A DNA stretch of 10,182 nt from Moraxellaceae bacterium (GTDB taxonomy: Bacteria > Pseudomonadota > Gammaproteobacteria > Pseudomonadales > Ketobacteraceae): positions 28,404-38,585 of the forward strand of contig NVVG01000015.1 of assembly GCA_002402125.1 (NCBI GenBank), written 5' to 3'. Positions 1 to 8,001 of this stretch are shown here, in pieces; within the stretch, counting starts at the first letter, position 1; each line of letters opens with the position of its first letter. Position numbers and translations under genes: made by a program. The notes under the pieces were generated by a model that saw only the letters and a program-made list of their open reading frames with translations, was not told where the DNA came from and made no database searches.

Positions 1-2658
1 CTTGAACGCGTTAGACAAAAAGTTCTTTAGCACCTGTTCTAACCGCTTGCCATCAGAATGAATTGCCTGAGGAGCCTCAGACTGAACTGAAATAGAAAAC
101 TCGACATTTTTTTCAGATGCAACTCGAGCAAAAACCACCTCCATATTTTTCGCCACACGCTGAAGTTCCACCGACTCAATATGTAGATCCAGCATCCCTG
201 CCTCAACTTTGGATAGATCCATAATATCATTAATCAAACCCAGCAGCCCCTTACCCCCTTCATAAACAATTTGTGCGTCCTGCCGTTGCTCCGGCGATAA
301 ATTACCCTCTCTATTATCTGCCAAGCTCTTCGATAATATTAACATGCTATTTAACGGGGTTCGCAGCTCATGGGACATATTGGCTAAGAATTCAGATTTA
401 TATTTGCTGGCAAGGGCCAGCTCATCCCTCTGTATTTGTAATTCTTGCTTAGCATTAAGCACAATCTCATTTTTCTTCGATAAGGATAGTTGTTTTTCTT
501 CCAACTCTTCGTTAGAAACTCTCAACTCCTCAGATTGTTGTTTAAGCTCTTCTTCTGAGGCTCTCAGTTTCTCTGCTTGCAATTTTAGGCTGCTGTTTAC
601 CAAGACCAATTCATCTTGCTGTGTTTTCAATACACTCGATTGCTTCTGGGTCTTTTCTAATAATGATTGTGTTTTTTGACGACCAAAATAGCTGTCAATT
701 GCGATTGCGATGGAAACAGAAGCGGATTCAATAAATTCCATTACTGAGTCGGAAAAAGCTTCGAAACCGCCCACTTCAATAACCCCAACGACCCGTCCAT
801 TTAGCACAAACGGCGCCACCAACAAACAACAGACATCACTTTCTCCAAGGCCAGAGTGAACCGATAAATAACCTCGAGGAAGCTCATTGTTACACATGGC
901 CTTTTGTTGCAGTGCCGTCTCGCCCACAAAACCTTCGCCAAATGGAACTTCAGATTTAAGTCGTGCCCTCTCATCGACAGCATGACCGCCAACAAAGGTT
1001 AGCAAGTTACTGTCATTTTCTGGGTCTACGACGTATAACGCCCCTGCACTACCTTTAAACACCATCACCATAAAAGAAGCCAATTCATTGGCCAGAGACA
1101 GAAGGTCTTTATCACCCAACAATATATCTGCCAATTCCTTCTGTAAATTCTTTATCCAATTCTTCCTATGGTCTTCATTCTTTGCATCCCGAAGTTTTTG
1201 CGTCATGCGCTGCAGTGCTATGCCCAAGCTATCTTTCTCCGAACGAGGATCAATATTGGCTTGGTAGTCACCTCCTGCAATGACTTCAGTTTGGTCTACA
1301 ACCGTTTTCATAGAATCGCGTAATTGATTTAACGCCACGACCAATACATCATCATCGCCCCTTGGTGCCATAGTCCCCGACAAATCACCAGCCGAAAGCT
1401 GCGTCAAATCTCGGCTCACATCCTGCAAAGAATCAACCAACCTTATAAAGGTATCATTTAGAATGCCAATCTCATTATTCTTGGTGCCAACATCTATCTT
1501 ATGCAAACGACCAATAGAAAGCTCTTTTGCCCACAAGGTCAATCTCACAATCGGCAAGGTAATTGTCCTCGCGCTAAACACCGCTAATAAAACCACAAGA
1601 ACAATCGTCACCACCATAAGTAGAAATGCTCGCTCTATTAATTCTTGTACTGGCAATAGCGCTTCACTTTCAGCGATCTCAGCTAACATCAACATCGAAA
1701 CACCAGAGAACTCGATCGGAATAGACACCCCTAGTACTGCCACTCCACGATACCCAGCATAACTCTCTCGACGAGTACCCCTAATTTGTGAACTTTCACT
1801 TTCTATTCTTGCTAACCAGGCGATAGATATATCTGTCTCCACGTTGGTGGATAATAAACTGGAGCTATCTTCAAAGATAGATTGTGATCGCATTAACAGA
1901 TCATCTCCAATCAGGTAGGTCTCACCGGTTTTTCCAAACCCTTCGAGATCACCCATGACTTTAGTAATGGAGTCGTCCTCCAGCTGTATGACTACCACTC
2001 CGATCTTTTCACCGTCTTCATCCACCACAGCCTGAGCTAGGAAGCTTGCCAAACTGTTATCGTAAGGCTCATAAAACCCAACGTCAGAATATGTTGGCTC
2101 CCCGGTTGCAAGAGCCTTGCTAATGGCGGCCGACAAAAAATTATTCGCATACTTTCCCGTCATAAGGTTGGAACCAAAATCCTCATTTTGACGAATGCTA
2201 TACAACATATTGCCCTGCTTATCTAACAACAGCAGATCCAAATAACGATATGTCGTTAGAAACTGTCCTAGATCCTCACCATATTGGTCTTCCAGCAAAC
2301 TCCATTGATAACCACCAACAAACCGCTTCAAGTCTCTATTGGAATCTTTATAGGTTGACGACAATAACTCTAAAAATTTTACCGTATTGGTTGAATCAGC
2401 CAATACGCGCAAATTCGTCGACGTCGCATTAAAAAAGGCCAACAGGCTTTGATGTTTTTCATGGGCGACTGAAGCTAACGCTGCCGTCCGGTATTCTCGA
2501 ATGGTTTTTATACTGTTATTGACGCTAATCCAGGATAAAAACAAGATAGGCAAAATTGACAACAATAAAAAACGTAAAAACAACGAGCGCCCAATGCCCG
2601 CAGCCAGAATGCTCCGACCATAACTGCGCAAATAACCAACGCCATTTTCTTCAGCCAT
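1..2658 (-). CDS. Membrane sensor histidine kinase (Cache, poly-HAMP, GAF, HisKA), 3' end missing at window edge
   Basis: The frame is open for 886 codons from ATG at 2658 to the window edge without a stop, so the protein is partial. It would sense a periplasmic cue and autophosphorylate in the cytoplasm. Visible order: TM1 about residues 26-46; a periplasmic double-Cache-like region about 48-340; TM2 about 343-365; HAMP about 360-412 (NEIG at 395-398); two further HAMP-like units about 413-454 and 455-490 (AGDL, GGDY); GAF about 509-655; a Glu/Gln/Lys-rich coiled coil about 655-750; HisKA with the H-box SHELRTPLN, phospho-acceptor His763; and the first residues of a HATPase N-box (NFLSNAFK) at the edge. 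An in-frame TAG four codons upstream fixes this as the first ATG; the ribosome site is weak (GGTG). It lies 94 bp after a periplasmic binding protein gene on the same strand, suggesting co-transcription. Family knowledge suggests hybrid kinases of this layout often carry C-terminal REC domains, but that part is not visible. Confidence 0.93.
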   Translation of the reverse strand, partial: MAEENGVGYLRSYGRSILAAGIGRSLFLRFLLLSILPILFLSWISVNNSIKTIREYRTAALASVAHEKHQSLLAFFNATSTNLRVLADSTNTVKFLELLSSTYKDSNRDLKRFVGGYQWSLLEDQYGEDLGQFLTTYRYLDLLLLDKQGNMLYSIRQNEDFGSNLMTGKYANNFLSAAISKALATGEPTYSDVGFYEPYDNSLASFLAQAVVDEDGEKIGVVVIQLEDDSITKVMGDLEGFGKTGETYLIGDDLLMRSQSIFEDSSSLLSTNVETDISIAWLARIESESSQIRGTRRESYAGYRGVAVLGVSIPIEFSGVSMLMLAEIAESEALLPVQELIERAFLLMVVTIVLVVLLAVFSARTITLPIVRLTLWAKELSIGRLHKIDVGTKNNEIGILNDTFIRLVDSLQDVSRDLTQLSAGDLSGTMAPRGDDDVLVVALNQLRDSMKTVVDQTEVIAGGDYQANIDPRSEKDSLGIALQRMTQKLRDAKNEDHRKNWIKNLQKELADILLGDKDLLSLANELASFMVMVFKGSAGALYVVDPENDSNLLTFVGGHAVDERARLKSEVPFGEGFVGETALQQKAMCNNELPRGYLSVHSGLGESDVCCLLVAPFVLNGRVVGVIEVGGFEAFSDSVMEFIESASVSIAIAIDSYFGRQKTQSLLEKTQKQSSVLKTQQDELVLVNSSLKLQAEKLRASEEELKQQSEELRVSNEELEEKQLSLSKKNEIVLNAKQELQIQRDELALASKYKSEFLANMSHELRTPLNSMLILSKSLADNREGNLSPEQRQDAQIVYEGGKGLLGLINDIMDLSKVEAGMLDLHIESVELQRVAKNMEVVFARVASEKNVEFSISVQSEAPQAIHSDGKRLEQVLKNFLSNAFK

Positions 2659-2752
2659 ATCACCAGCCTATCTATCAAATAATGAATTCGAATATTAGCA
2701 CTAACTATTCAACCATGAACAAGTACCGCAAACCCTAGTTTCTAAATCAGGC

Positions 2753-3859
2753 TTACATGCTTTCGGTGATTTTTGTTGCAAAACTGGCATCGGTAAAGGC
2801 ATCAATGTCGATGGGTGCTCGAAGGATTTTTCCTTCTACCGCCAAATCCATTATCATTTTCATCCCTGGTTTTTCAACATTGAGATTTTTGTAGTTAATA
2901 ACATCCAAGTCCTTGCGCAGACTCTGAATAATCGCTTGCTCATTGTGTTCAGGTATATGTTTGCGCACCATCATCGCAATCTGGTGTATCGCGTCGCCAC
3001 CTTGCTCTCTGGCTTTTTCAATATCCAACCCAGCTTTATGGATAAAATAAACAACCTCTTGAATCGCCTCTCGTTTGTTTTTAATCGCGTCATCTGACGC
3101 TAATGCGATACATTCCACATGGCCTTTAGGCCAGACTAAAACATCCTTAGAATACCAAGCCACATGGCCAAAGTTTTGCGTTTCAACCACATCGGCCCAG
3201 GGCAATGACTGTTCAAATGAGGCAGCAATACCGCGACTATTTTGCTTTTTAATAAACGCCGGGGCCTTGGGTGGTGGCACCGCTATAGCTATCACATCCT
3301 CTTTGCTGCCAACACCTATACCTAAGGTCTTCCCGTGGTCTTTTAGATACTTGTATAACACCACCATATGAGTGGCGAATAACGACGGCACACCCACCTG
3401 GCTAGGCCGCCCCATGTCCATTTTGACTTGGGTAAACGCGTTGGCGACTTTTTCATCGGGTTTTCTATCTATCCGTTTCTCCGGTAAGTTCACATGAACA
3501 TTAATCAGATCATTGATGGCTAAGGCGTTGCCATCACGATGCATCTGGCCCACCCAACGAAATACCGGTTGTTCACGATACATATCCATCGCCAGCGGGC
3601 TCATAACAAACGCCATGTCTGACTGGCCATCGAGGAAAAAACCTCGCAATAACGGCCAACTTTTCATCCGTGCAATCGTAAATTCTGCATGTTGCATTTG
3701 ATCTCGGTACTTTTCATAGGCAACGATGCCCGCATAGTGATCGGCCAGCGGGATATAAGCGGCTTTGACAGGGGTACGCTCCTGCGCGTTAGCTTCGCAG
3801 TGCAGTACACTAAAACAAACTAGGAAGACCAAATTTTGCACGATACTTTTATTGTTCAT
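2753..3859 (-). CDS. Periplasmic substrate-binding protein, NrtA/SsuA (NMT1-like) type
   Basis: A 368-residue exported protein resembling solute-binding components of nitrate/sulfonate/taurine/bicarbonate ABC systems. The start at 3859 is chosen because GGAG sits 5 nt upstream and the protein then begins with a classic signal peptide: MNNK, hydrophobic core, then ANA with probable cleavage after residue 25. An in-frame start at 3940 would add 27 residues ahead of the signal peptide and is unlikely. Family-like features: AAYIPLADHYAGIVAYEK at the mature N-terminus, DGQSDMAFVMSPLAMDMY (hinge-side segment typical of NMT1-like proteins), and HRDGNALAIN, which resembles the NGQAITL region of NrtA/CmpA. 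Cys21 is not in a convincing lipobox (VLHC), so a soluble periplasmic protein is favoured. No permease or ATPase gene adjoins it; the downstream neighbour is a Cache-domain histidine kinase, so it may deliver a ligand signal to that kinase rather than to a transporter. The ligand cannot be told from sequence. Confidence 0.85.
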   Translation of the reverse strand: MNNKSIVQNLVFLVCFSVLHCEANAQERTPVKAAYIPLADHYAGIVAYEKYRDQMQHAEFTIARMKSWPLLRGFFLDGQSDMAFVMSPLAMDMYREQPVFRWVGQMHRDGNALAINDLINVHVNLPEKRIDRKPDEKVANAFTQVKMDMGRPSQVGVPSLFATHMVVLYKYLKDHGKTLGIGVGSKEDVIAIAVPPPKAPAFIKKQNSRGIAASFEQSLPWADVVETQNFGHVAWYSKDVLVWPKGHVECIALASDDAIKNKREAIQEVVYFIHKAGLDIEKAREQGGDAIHQIAMMVRKHIPEHNEQAIIQSLRKDLDVINYKNLNVEKPGMKMIMDLAVEGKILRAPIDIDAFTDASFATKITESM

Positions 3860-4053
3860 GTGAGCTCCGATTATGATATTTTTATTCACTACCGCTGAAA
3901 AATAGGCCACAACAAGAGTACCAATGTAATAGTAGATCACTGGGGCTATATGTCATTTATTTCATACTCTAATCTCAGCCAAGCAGGTTGCTAAATCCCC
4001 CAAATGACGTACCATTATTTCACCAACCCTCTGCTATAGGATGCACAGACACT
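3860..4053. other. Divergent intergenic region
   Basis: This AT-rich stretch of 194 bp separates the minus-strand binding-protein/kinase pair from the plus-strand DUF2914 gene and must hold promoters for both directions. I found no -35/-10 pair or operator palindrome good enough to call. An in-frame TTG at 3988 could extend the DUF2914 protein by 22 residues into this region, but the only purine-rich motif (AAGCAGG) abuts it directly, which is too close for a normal ribosome site. Confidence 0.5.
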
Positions 4054-5070
4054 ATGTTTCACTTCATGTCTCACTCCATGTCTCACTCTAAGCCACACTC
4101 AGACAGCAATATAGCTGACCTTACTAAGCTAAAAATCGTGTCCCGAATCAATCCCAGTAATAAAAGCGCTGGTGCAGCCATTGAACATCACAATATCTAT
4201 CATTGGGATCGTATAGTCGGAGCCGGGGTTCTTCTTCTACTTATCCTATCAACACTGTCATACGCAATCATTAGCACCTTCGGTGATTCAGCTGATTTTC
4301 AAATAGAAGTTCAAAAAGAGGTGATACTCGGTGCGGTGGAGACACCCAGCAAGTCCGAGACAAAGTCTGTAATTTCGCCAATCTCACTGCAGAAAACTAA
4401 AACCCCGGATACCAAACCTCAGGAAATCTCAGTTCAGGAAATCTCTGTTCAAGAAAACATAGTTCAAGAAAACATAGCGCAGGAGGCCATAAGCCAGAAA
4501 ACAAAAAAGCAGAAAGACACGCCTCAAGTCGCAAGCGAAATAACTACCCAAACCACAGATCAAACCGCAAGCATCTCAACAGAGGCCAAACCTACAGCAC
4601 AGGTACAGGTTAAACCCAGCATAACAATGGATAAAAAAACCGCTTCGCTAATCAAACTGGCCAATGTGGAACTTAGTGAAGCCAGTCCTGCAGCAGGTAC
4701 TCGTCACCCGACGCCGCCTCTCGTGAGCATACTCTCTAGCGACATTAACCGTGCCGTATTTTCTCATACCATCATCGACAAAGAACCCGGTCCAACCATA
4801 GATGACATAGTAACGATGGGTAATTCCGGGCTAAGCAGGGTCTACTTCTTTAACGACATACGTCATCGCGCTGGCGACACCCTGACCCACACCTGGTATC
4901 GCAATGGCAAGAAGGTCGTCAAAGTGAGTATTCCTGTGGGCAGTGACACATGGCGTGCATCCTCCAGTAAATACCTAGACAAACACATGGAAGGGGATTG
5001 GGAAGTTAAAGTCACCGATAGAAAAGGGATTCTGGTGGCATCTGGTGCGTTTGAATTTTCCGTTAACTAG
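4054..5070 (+). CDS. Single-pass membrane protein with C-terminal DUF2914 domain
   Basis: From the ATG at 4054 the product is 338 residues (360 if the in-frame TTG at 3988 is used; ATGs at 4066 and 4078 are also possible). AGGA lies 12 nt before 4054, so the start is only moderately supported. Layout in the 338-residue numbering: a His/Ser-rich N-terminus (MSHSMSHSKPHS), a cytoplasmic segment, one TM helix about 54-75 (RIVGAGVLLLLILSTLSYAI), a long low-complexity Gln/Glu/Thr/Lys/Pro linker with five 15-bp tandem repeats, then a globular domain about 233-338. That domain, with AVFSHTIIDKEPG, YFFNDIRH, HTWYRNGKKV, SSSKYLD and GDWEVKVTD, matches the DUF2914 pattern; its function is unknown. The charge pattern suggests the N-terminus is inside and the domain is periplasmic. 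It is transcribed alone, divergent from the binding-protein/kinase pair and convergent with der. No catalytic motif is evident. Confidence 0.85.
   Translation: MFHFMSHSMSHSKPHSDSNIADLTKLKIVSRINPSNKSAGAAIEHHNIYHWDRIVGAGVLLLLILSTLSYAIISTFGDSADFQIEVQKEVILGAVETPSKSETKSVISPISLQKTKTPDTKPQEISVQEISVQENIVQENIAQEAISQKTKKQKDTPQVASEITTQTTDQTASISTEAKPTAQVQVKPSITMDKKTASLIKLANVELSEASPAAGTRHPTPPLVSILSSDINRAVFSHTIIDKEPGPTIDDIVTMGNSGLSRVYFFNDIRHRAGDTLTHTWYRNGKKVVKVSIPVGSDTWRASSSKYLDKHMEGDWEVKVTDRKGILVASGAFEFSVN
4066..4101 (+). repeat. 12-bp tandem repeat encoding MSHS/MSHS/KPHS
   Basis: Three consecutive 12-nt units (4066-4077, 4078-4089, 4090-4101) near the start of the DUF2914 gene. The first two differ by one base; the third is diverged. 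They encode His-Ser repeats and create two extra in-frame ATG codons, which makes the true start uncertain. Confidence 0.7.
4420..4494 (+). repeat. Five 15-bp in-frame tandem repeats in the DUF2914 gene linker
   Basis: Units start at 4420, 4435, 4450, 4465 and 4480 and encode QEISV, QEISV, QENIV, QENIA and QEAIS. Units 1-2 and 3-4 are near-identical pairs, and unit 5 is diverged. The period is a multiple of three, so a copy-number change would lengthen or shorten the periplasmic linker without a frameshift. Confidence 0.85.
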
Positions 5071-5089
5071 ATCTAATTTGAAAACTAGC

Positions 5090-5234
5090 GAGTAAGCGCA
5101 GAGTTTGGCCTGTTATTTCAGAAATATCTAAGGCAGGATCGCCGAAGTTACGCCTAGAGCCCGACCCCATGAGCGTAGCGAGTGTATTGGGTACTGCGTT
5201 TTCTGAAATAACAGGCCAAGTTCTGCACGGGCTC
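5090..5234. repeat. Intergenic element with long inverted arms (dispersed repeat copy 1)
   Basis: It sits between the converging DUF2914 and der genes. Arms 5096-5124 and 5200-5228 are inverted copies matching at 26 of 29 positions, with a perfect 20-bp core (5105-5124 against 5200-5219, TTGGCCTGTTATTTCAGAAA). A GAG match extends the outer arm to about 5090. The loop holds a smaller bulged stem (CTAAGGC near 5128 with GCCTAG near 5152), and GAGCCCG (5157-5163) is complementary to CGGGCTC (5228-5234), so two alternative folds are possible. A 44-nt block (5165-5208) recurs with one mismatch, inverted, at 10132-10175. This points to a small dispersed non-coding repeat (REP/MITE-like) rather than a gene-specific terminator. 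The fold has no T-run on the 3' side on either strand. Confidence 0.85.
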
Positions 5235-5273
5235 AAAAAATTGGCAGAATAATTAGGTTAAGAATAGTGAATA

Positions 5274-6692
5274 CTACCTACGCTTCTTTTTCCTATCAGA
5301 CTTATATTTTGCCTGTTCGGCAATCCGCCGTTTATGTTCCAATTGGCGAGGACTCAACCCCTTGTTGCCACGGACAAAAGGATTGTCACCGGTCTTAAAC
5401 TCTATCCGAATAGGAGTACCTTCAAGCGCCATCACCCGTCGAAAGGTATTCTCTAAATAACGACGATACACATGTGGCACGTTAGAGGTCTGATTGCCGT
5501 GAATGATGATGGTTGGCGGATTAGACCCTCCCATATGAGCATAACGTAATTTTATCCTACGACCGTGGGACATCGGTGGCGCATGATCTGAGATGGCATC
5601 TTCCAATATCTTGGTTAAGAAGTTCGCCGTCAAGGACTTATTGGCCGACTCGTAGGCTTTATTGATGGATTCATACAGGTTACCCACCCCCGTTCCATGC
5701 AACGCCGAAATAAAATGGATCTTGGCAAAGTTCACAAAACCCATACGACGTTCAATCTCTGACTTAACTGCGTCTTTGGCTTCTGCATCCATGCCATCCC
5801 ATTTGTTAATGGCAATCACCATGGAGCGTCCCGCTTCAAGTACAAACCCCAACAAATGCAGATCTTGCTCAACGATACCCTCATGAGCATCAAGCACCAA
5901 TACCACAACATTGGCATCGTGGATGGCTTGTAGCGATTTAATCACCGAGAATTTTTCCACAGTTTCAGAAACTCTACCGCGCTTACGCACCCCGGCGGTA
6001 TCAATCAAGGTGTACCGTTGACCATCTCGCTCATAGGGGATATAGACACTGTCACGGGTAGTTCCTGGCATGTCATAAACCACTACCCGGTCTTCACCCA
6101 ATAGGCGATTGATCAAGGTTGATTTACCCACATTAGGTCGTCCTACGGCGGCAATTTTAATGCCCTTGTTCGCTTCGGCAAGTTCTGCAGCATCAACTTC
6201 TTCGGTAATACTTTCGATCACGTCCTCAATCAGCGAGGTAACCCCTCGGTTATGCGCGGCAGCAATACCATAGGGTCGACCCAAACCTAAGCTATAGAAG
6301 TCTGCGGTCACGGTATCGAAGTCCAAGCCGTCGATCTTGTTCACCACCAGGTTGATGGTTTTTTCTGTGGCACGTAATCGCCGGGCTAGATTTTCATCGA
6401 CAGGAGTCACCCCTGCCCGGGCATCAACCATAAACAAGACAATATCGGCTTCTTTTACCGCCTGCATTGATTGCTCAGCCATATGTGAATCAATACCTTC
6501 TTCACCACCAGTGATACCACCAGTATCAATCACAATAAACTGATGCTCGCCAAGGCGGCCCTCGCCATACTGGCGGTCACGGGTTAATCCAGAAAGGTCA
6601 GCCACCAGCGCATCACGGGTGCAAGTAAAACGATTAAACAATGTCGACTTACCCACATTGGGTCGGCCAACCAGGGCTATTACGGGTTTCAT
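5274..6692 (-). CDS. der: Ribosome-assembly GTPase Der (EngA)
   Basis: An essential double-GTPase acting in 50S ribosomal subunit maturation in the cytoplasm. At 472 residues it is close to the usual length. G domain 1 has the P-loop GRPNVGKS (9-16), DTGG (56-59) and NKID (118-121). G domain 2 has GRPNVGKS (184-191), DTAG (231-234) and NKWD (296-299), with ISAL at 328-331 as G5. A KH-like C-terminal domain follows (about 355-437, with [10 protein letters not shown] and the NPFVRG tail), ending in a basic KSDRKKKRR tail that probably contacts rRNA. All nucleotide-binding motifs are intact. The ATG at 6692 overlaps the bamB stop in an ATGA (4-bp overlap) and has no clear ribosome site of its own, which indicates translational coupling to bamB. 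It ends 45 bp from the convergent intergenic repeat's most distal arm. Confidence 0.98.
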   Translation of the reverse strand: MKPVIALVGRPNVGKSTLFNRFTCTRDALVADLSGLTRDRQYGEGRLGEHQFIVIDTGGITGGEEGIDSHMAEQSMQAVKEADIVLFMVDARAGVTPVDENLARRLRATEKTINLVVNKIDGLDFDTVTADFYSLGLGRPYGIAAAHNRGVTSLIEDVIESITEEVDAAELAEANKGIKIAAVGRPNVGKSTLINRLLGEDRVVVYDMPGTTRDSVYIPYERDGQRYTLIDTAGVRKRGRVSETVEKFSVIKSLQAIHDANVVVLVLDAHEGIVEQDLHLLGFVLEAGRSMVIAINKWDGMDAEAKDAVKSEIERRMGFVNFAKIHFISALHGTGVGNLYESINKAYESANKSLTANFLTKILEDAISDHAPPMSHGRRIKLRYAHMGGSNPPTIIIHGNQTSNVPHVYRRYLENTFRRVMALEGTPIRIEFKTGDNPFVRGNKGLSPRQLEHKRRIAEQAKYKSDRKKKRR

Positions 6693-7834
6693 TTTTTTAT
6701 CACTTTATAGGCAGCCAACTCGCCGCTATTACCTTGTACATAAACAACATCATCTTTCACAATGGGAGCAGCGCGCAAACCGTCGCTATCAACACGTACA
6801 CGCGCCTGAATACGACCATCGCGAAAATTCAACCAATGTAAATAACCTTCAAAATCGCCCGCAACAACGTAGGTTTCAACGGGTGTCATGGCTGACAGCC
6901 TGCGACCTTTTAGCAAATCTTGGTTCCACACCTCTGCGCCACTGATAGCGTCCAACGCAATAATATTACTGTCTTGGTCAACAACATATAAACGGTCTAA
7001 TTTTTCTGAAACACCGGCAAAGGTTGATAACGGCTTCTGCCACAATAAGCGCCCCGATGGCACATCAATAGCCGCCAATTTACCTTGATAGGTGGCGGCA
7101 TACACAACTTTACCACTGATCCAAAAACGCCCATCCAAATCCACCAAACGTTCAAGCTCTGAACGACCCTGCGGTTCGGCAACCGGGTATTCCCAACGAA
7201 CGGCACCATTTTCCGTCGCCATCGCGGTTAATTTCCCATTAGCAAAGCCAGCTAAGGTTAATTTACCCACAATGATTGGGCTACTGCTACCGCGCAAGGT
7301 TAGATTGGGAATCGGTGTATCGTAAATCCACTCTTTGACACCCGTTTCTCTATTGAGACCATGCACACGTCCATCCATTGTTTGTACAATGACACGGTTG
7401 GCACCTACCGCCGGCGTGGCCAACACCTGACCACCCAACTCCACTGACCATAATTGCGAACCATCTTCTTCCTTTAATGCTACCGCTTCGCCATTGTCAG
7501 TGCCGTAAACAACAACACCGTAACCTGCGCCAACACCACCAGTGATACGTTGATCCGAATCTATTTCCCAGATCTCATCACCACTCTTTCGATCTAATTT
7601 AATCACTTCTCCATCGTAAGAAGCGGCATACACCCAGCGCTCAGTCACGGCTGGATTTAATACTAAATAGTTGCCCTCTACACCATCATCCACATCCGAC
7701 GACCACAGTTTCTTTATTTGAATCTCTTCGTCAAAATCGGGCAGCGGCGATGGTGGCAACACTTCGTCATCATCGGCACAAGATGCTAAGAACAAGACCG
7801 ACATAGCAACCATGGCCATTTTGGATAATGACAT
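6689..7834 (-). CDS. bamB: Outer membrane assembly lipoprotein BamB
   Basis: A periplasm-facing lipoprotein of the BAM complex that helps insert beta-barrel proteins into the outer membrane. I start it at ATG 7834 (381 residues; E. coli BamB is 392) because this gives a short lipoprotein signal peptide with lipobox LASC, Cys19 being the lipidated residue. The in-frame GTG at 7918 would add 28 residues and lies inside a terminator hairpin, so it is rejected. ATGs at 7819 and 7813 remain possible, as the ribosome site before 7834 is weak. The mature part is a PQQ-like beta-propeller with repeated blade motifs such as [32 protein letters not shown] and [15 protein letters not shown]. BamB signature stretches [22 protein letters not shown] and [13 protein letters not shown] are present. 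The stop overlaps der by 4 bp. It is separated from yfgM by a 238-bp gap with a terminator, unlike a tight operon. Confidence 0.96.
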   Translation of the reverse strand: MSLSKMAMVAMSVLFLASCADDDEVLPPSPLPDFDEEIQIKKLWSSDVDDGVEGNYLVLNPAVTERWVYAASYDGEVIKLDRKSGDEIWEIDSDQRITGGVGAGYGVVVYGTDNGEAVALKEEDGSQLWSVELGGQVLATPAVGANRVIVQTMDGRVHGLNRETGVKEWIYDTPIPNLTLRGSSSPIIVGKLTLAGFANGKLTAMATENGAVRWEYPVAEPQGRSELERLVDLDGRFWISGKVVYAATYQGKLAAIDVPSGRLLWQKPLSTFAGVSEKLDRLYVVDQDSNIIALDAISGAEVWNQDLLKGRRLSAMTPVETYVVAGDFEGYLHWLNFRDGRIQARVRVDSDGLRAAPIVKDDVVYVQGNSGELAAYKVIKK

Positions 7835-7889
7835 CTGCTTTAATGATCGTATGGGTTGAGAAAAAGATACAAACACATTTGGCTCCAGC

Positions 7890-7924
7890 AAAAAAGTAAC
7901 CGGCAGAGCAAGCTCCACCGGTTA
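7890..7924 (-). terminator. Intrinsic terminator (possible attenuator) between yfgM and bamB
   Basis: Read on the minus strand, a stem of about 12 bp (outer 7 bp TAACCGG with CCGGTTA, two inner G-T wobbles, then GAGC-type pairs) closes on a 4-nt loop and is followed after one or two bases by six T residues (plus-strand A-run 7890-7895). The hairpin occupies 7897-7924. It lies after yfgM and 56 bp before the bamB ATG. It could end the hisS-yfgM transcript, or attenuate read-through into bamB-der. Confidence 0.85.
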
Positions 7925-7967
7925 TTAACATCATGGGAATAATTTGAGGTGATTAGAAACGCGGGTG

Positions 7968-7973
7968 ACTATA
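7968..7973 (-). promoter_or_regulatory. Possible -10 element upstream of bamB terminator
   Basis: On the minus strand TATAGT matches the sigma-70 -10 consensus at 5 of 6 positions, but no good -35 is found 16-18 nt upstream. If real, transcription would begin near 7961 and pass through the hairpin at 7890-7924 before bamB, forming an attenuated leader. The call rests only on the -10 match. Confidence 0.2.
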
Positions 7974-7979
7974 TTAGCT

Positions 7980-8001
7980 TTGTATCAGCCTTGTATCAGC
8001 T
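7980..8001. repeat. 11-bp tandem duplication in the yfgM-bamB gap
   Basis: Two adjacent copies of TTGTATCAGC plus C or T (7980-7990 and 7991-8001), matching at 10 of 11 positions, lie in the non-coding gap after yfgM. They are short and could be chance or slippage. They overlap the area where a bamB promoter -35 would be expected. Confidence 0.5.

Noticed and set aside
344..679. Plus-strand 111-codon open frame, Ser/Cys-rich
   Set aside because: It lies antisense to the HisKA/coiled-coil part of the kinase, whose frame is uninterrupted and carries clear motifs. Ser/Cys richness is the usual product of reading a coiled-coil gene backwards.
1463..1762. Plus-strand 99-codon open frame
   Set aside because: It is antisense to TM2/HAMP of the kinase, with no ribosome site and no recognisable domain.
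3860..3940. Upstream extension of the binding protein to a start at 3940
   Set aside because: It would place 27 residues before a normal signal peptide. The ATG at 3859 has GGAG 5 nt upstream.
5096..5228. Inverted repeat as an ordinary intrinsic terminator of der or the DUF2914 gene
   Set aside because: The loop is 75 nt and no T-run follows the 3' arm on either strand. The run of A at 5235-5240 on the plus strand (T on minus) lies on the wrong side for minus-strand termination. Sequence sharing with a second site favours a dispersed element.
6619..6945. Plus-strand 108-codon open frame across the der/bamB junction
   Set aside because: It is antisense to two conserved genes and shows no protein-like composition.
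7835..7918. Upstream GTG start for bamB
   Set aside because: It falls within the terminator hairpin and would bury the lipoprotein signal peptide 28 residues in.
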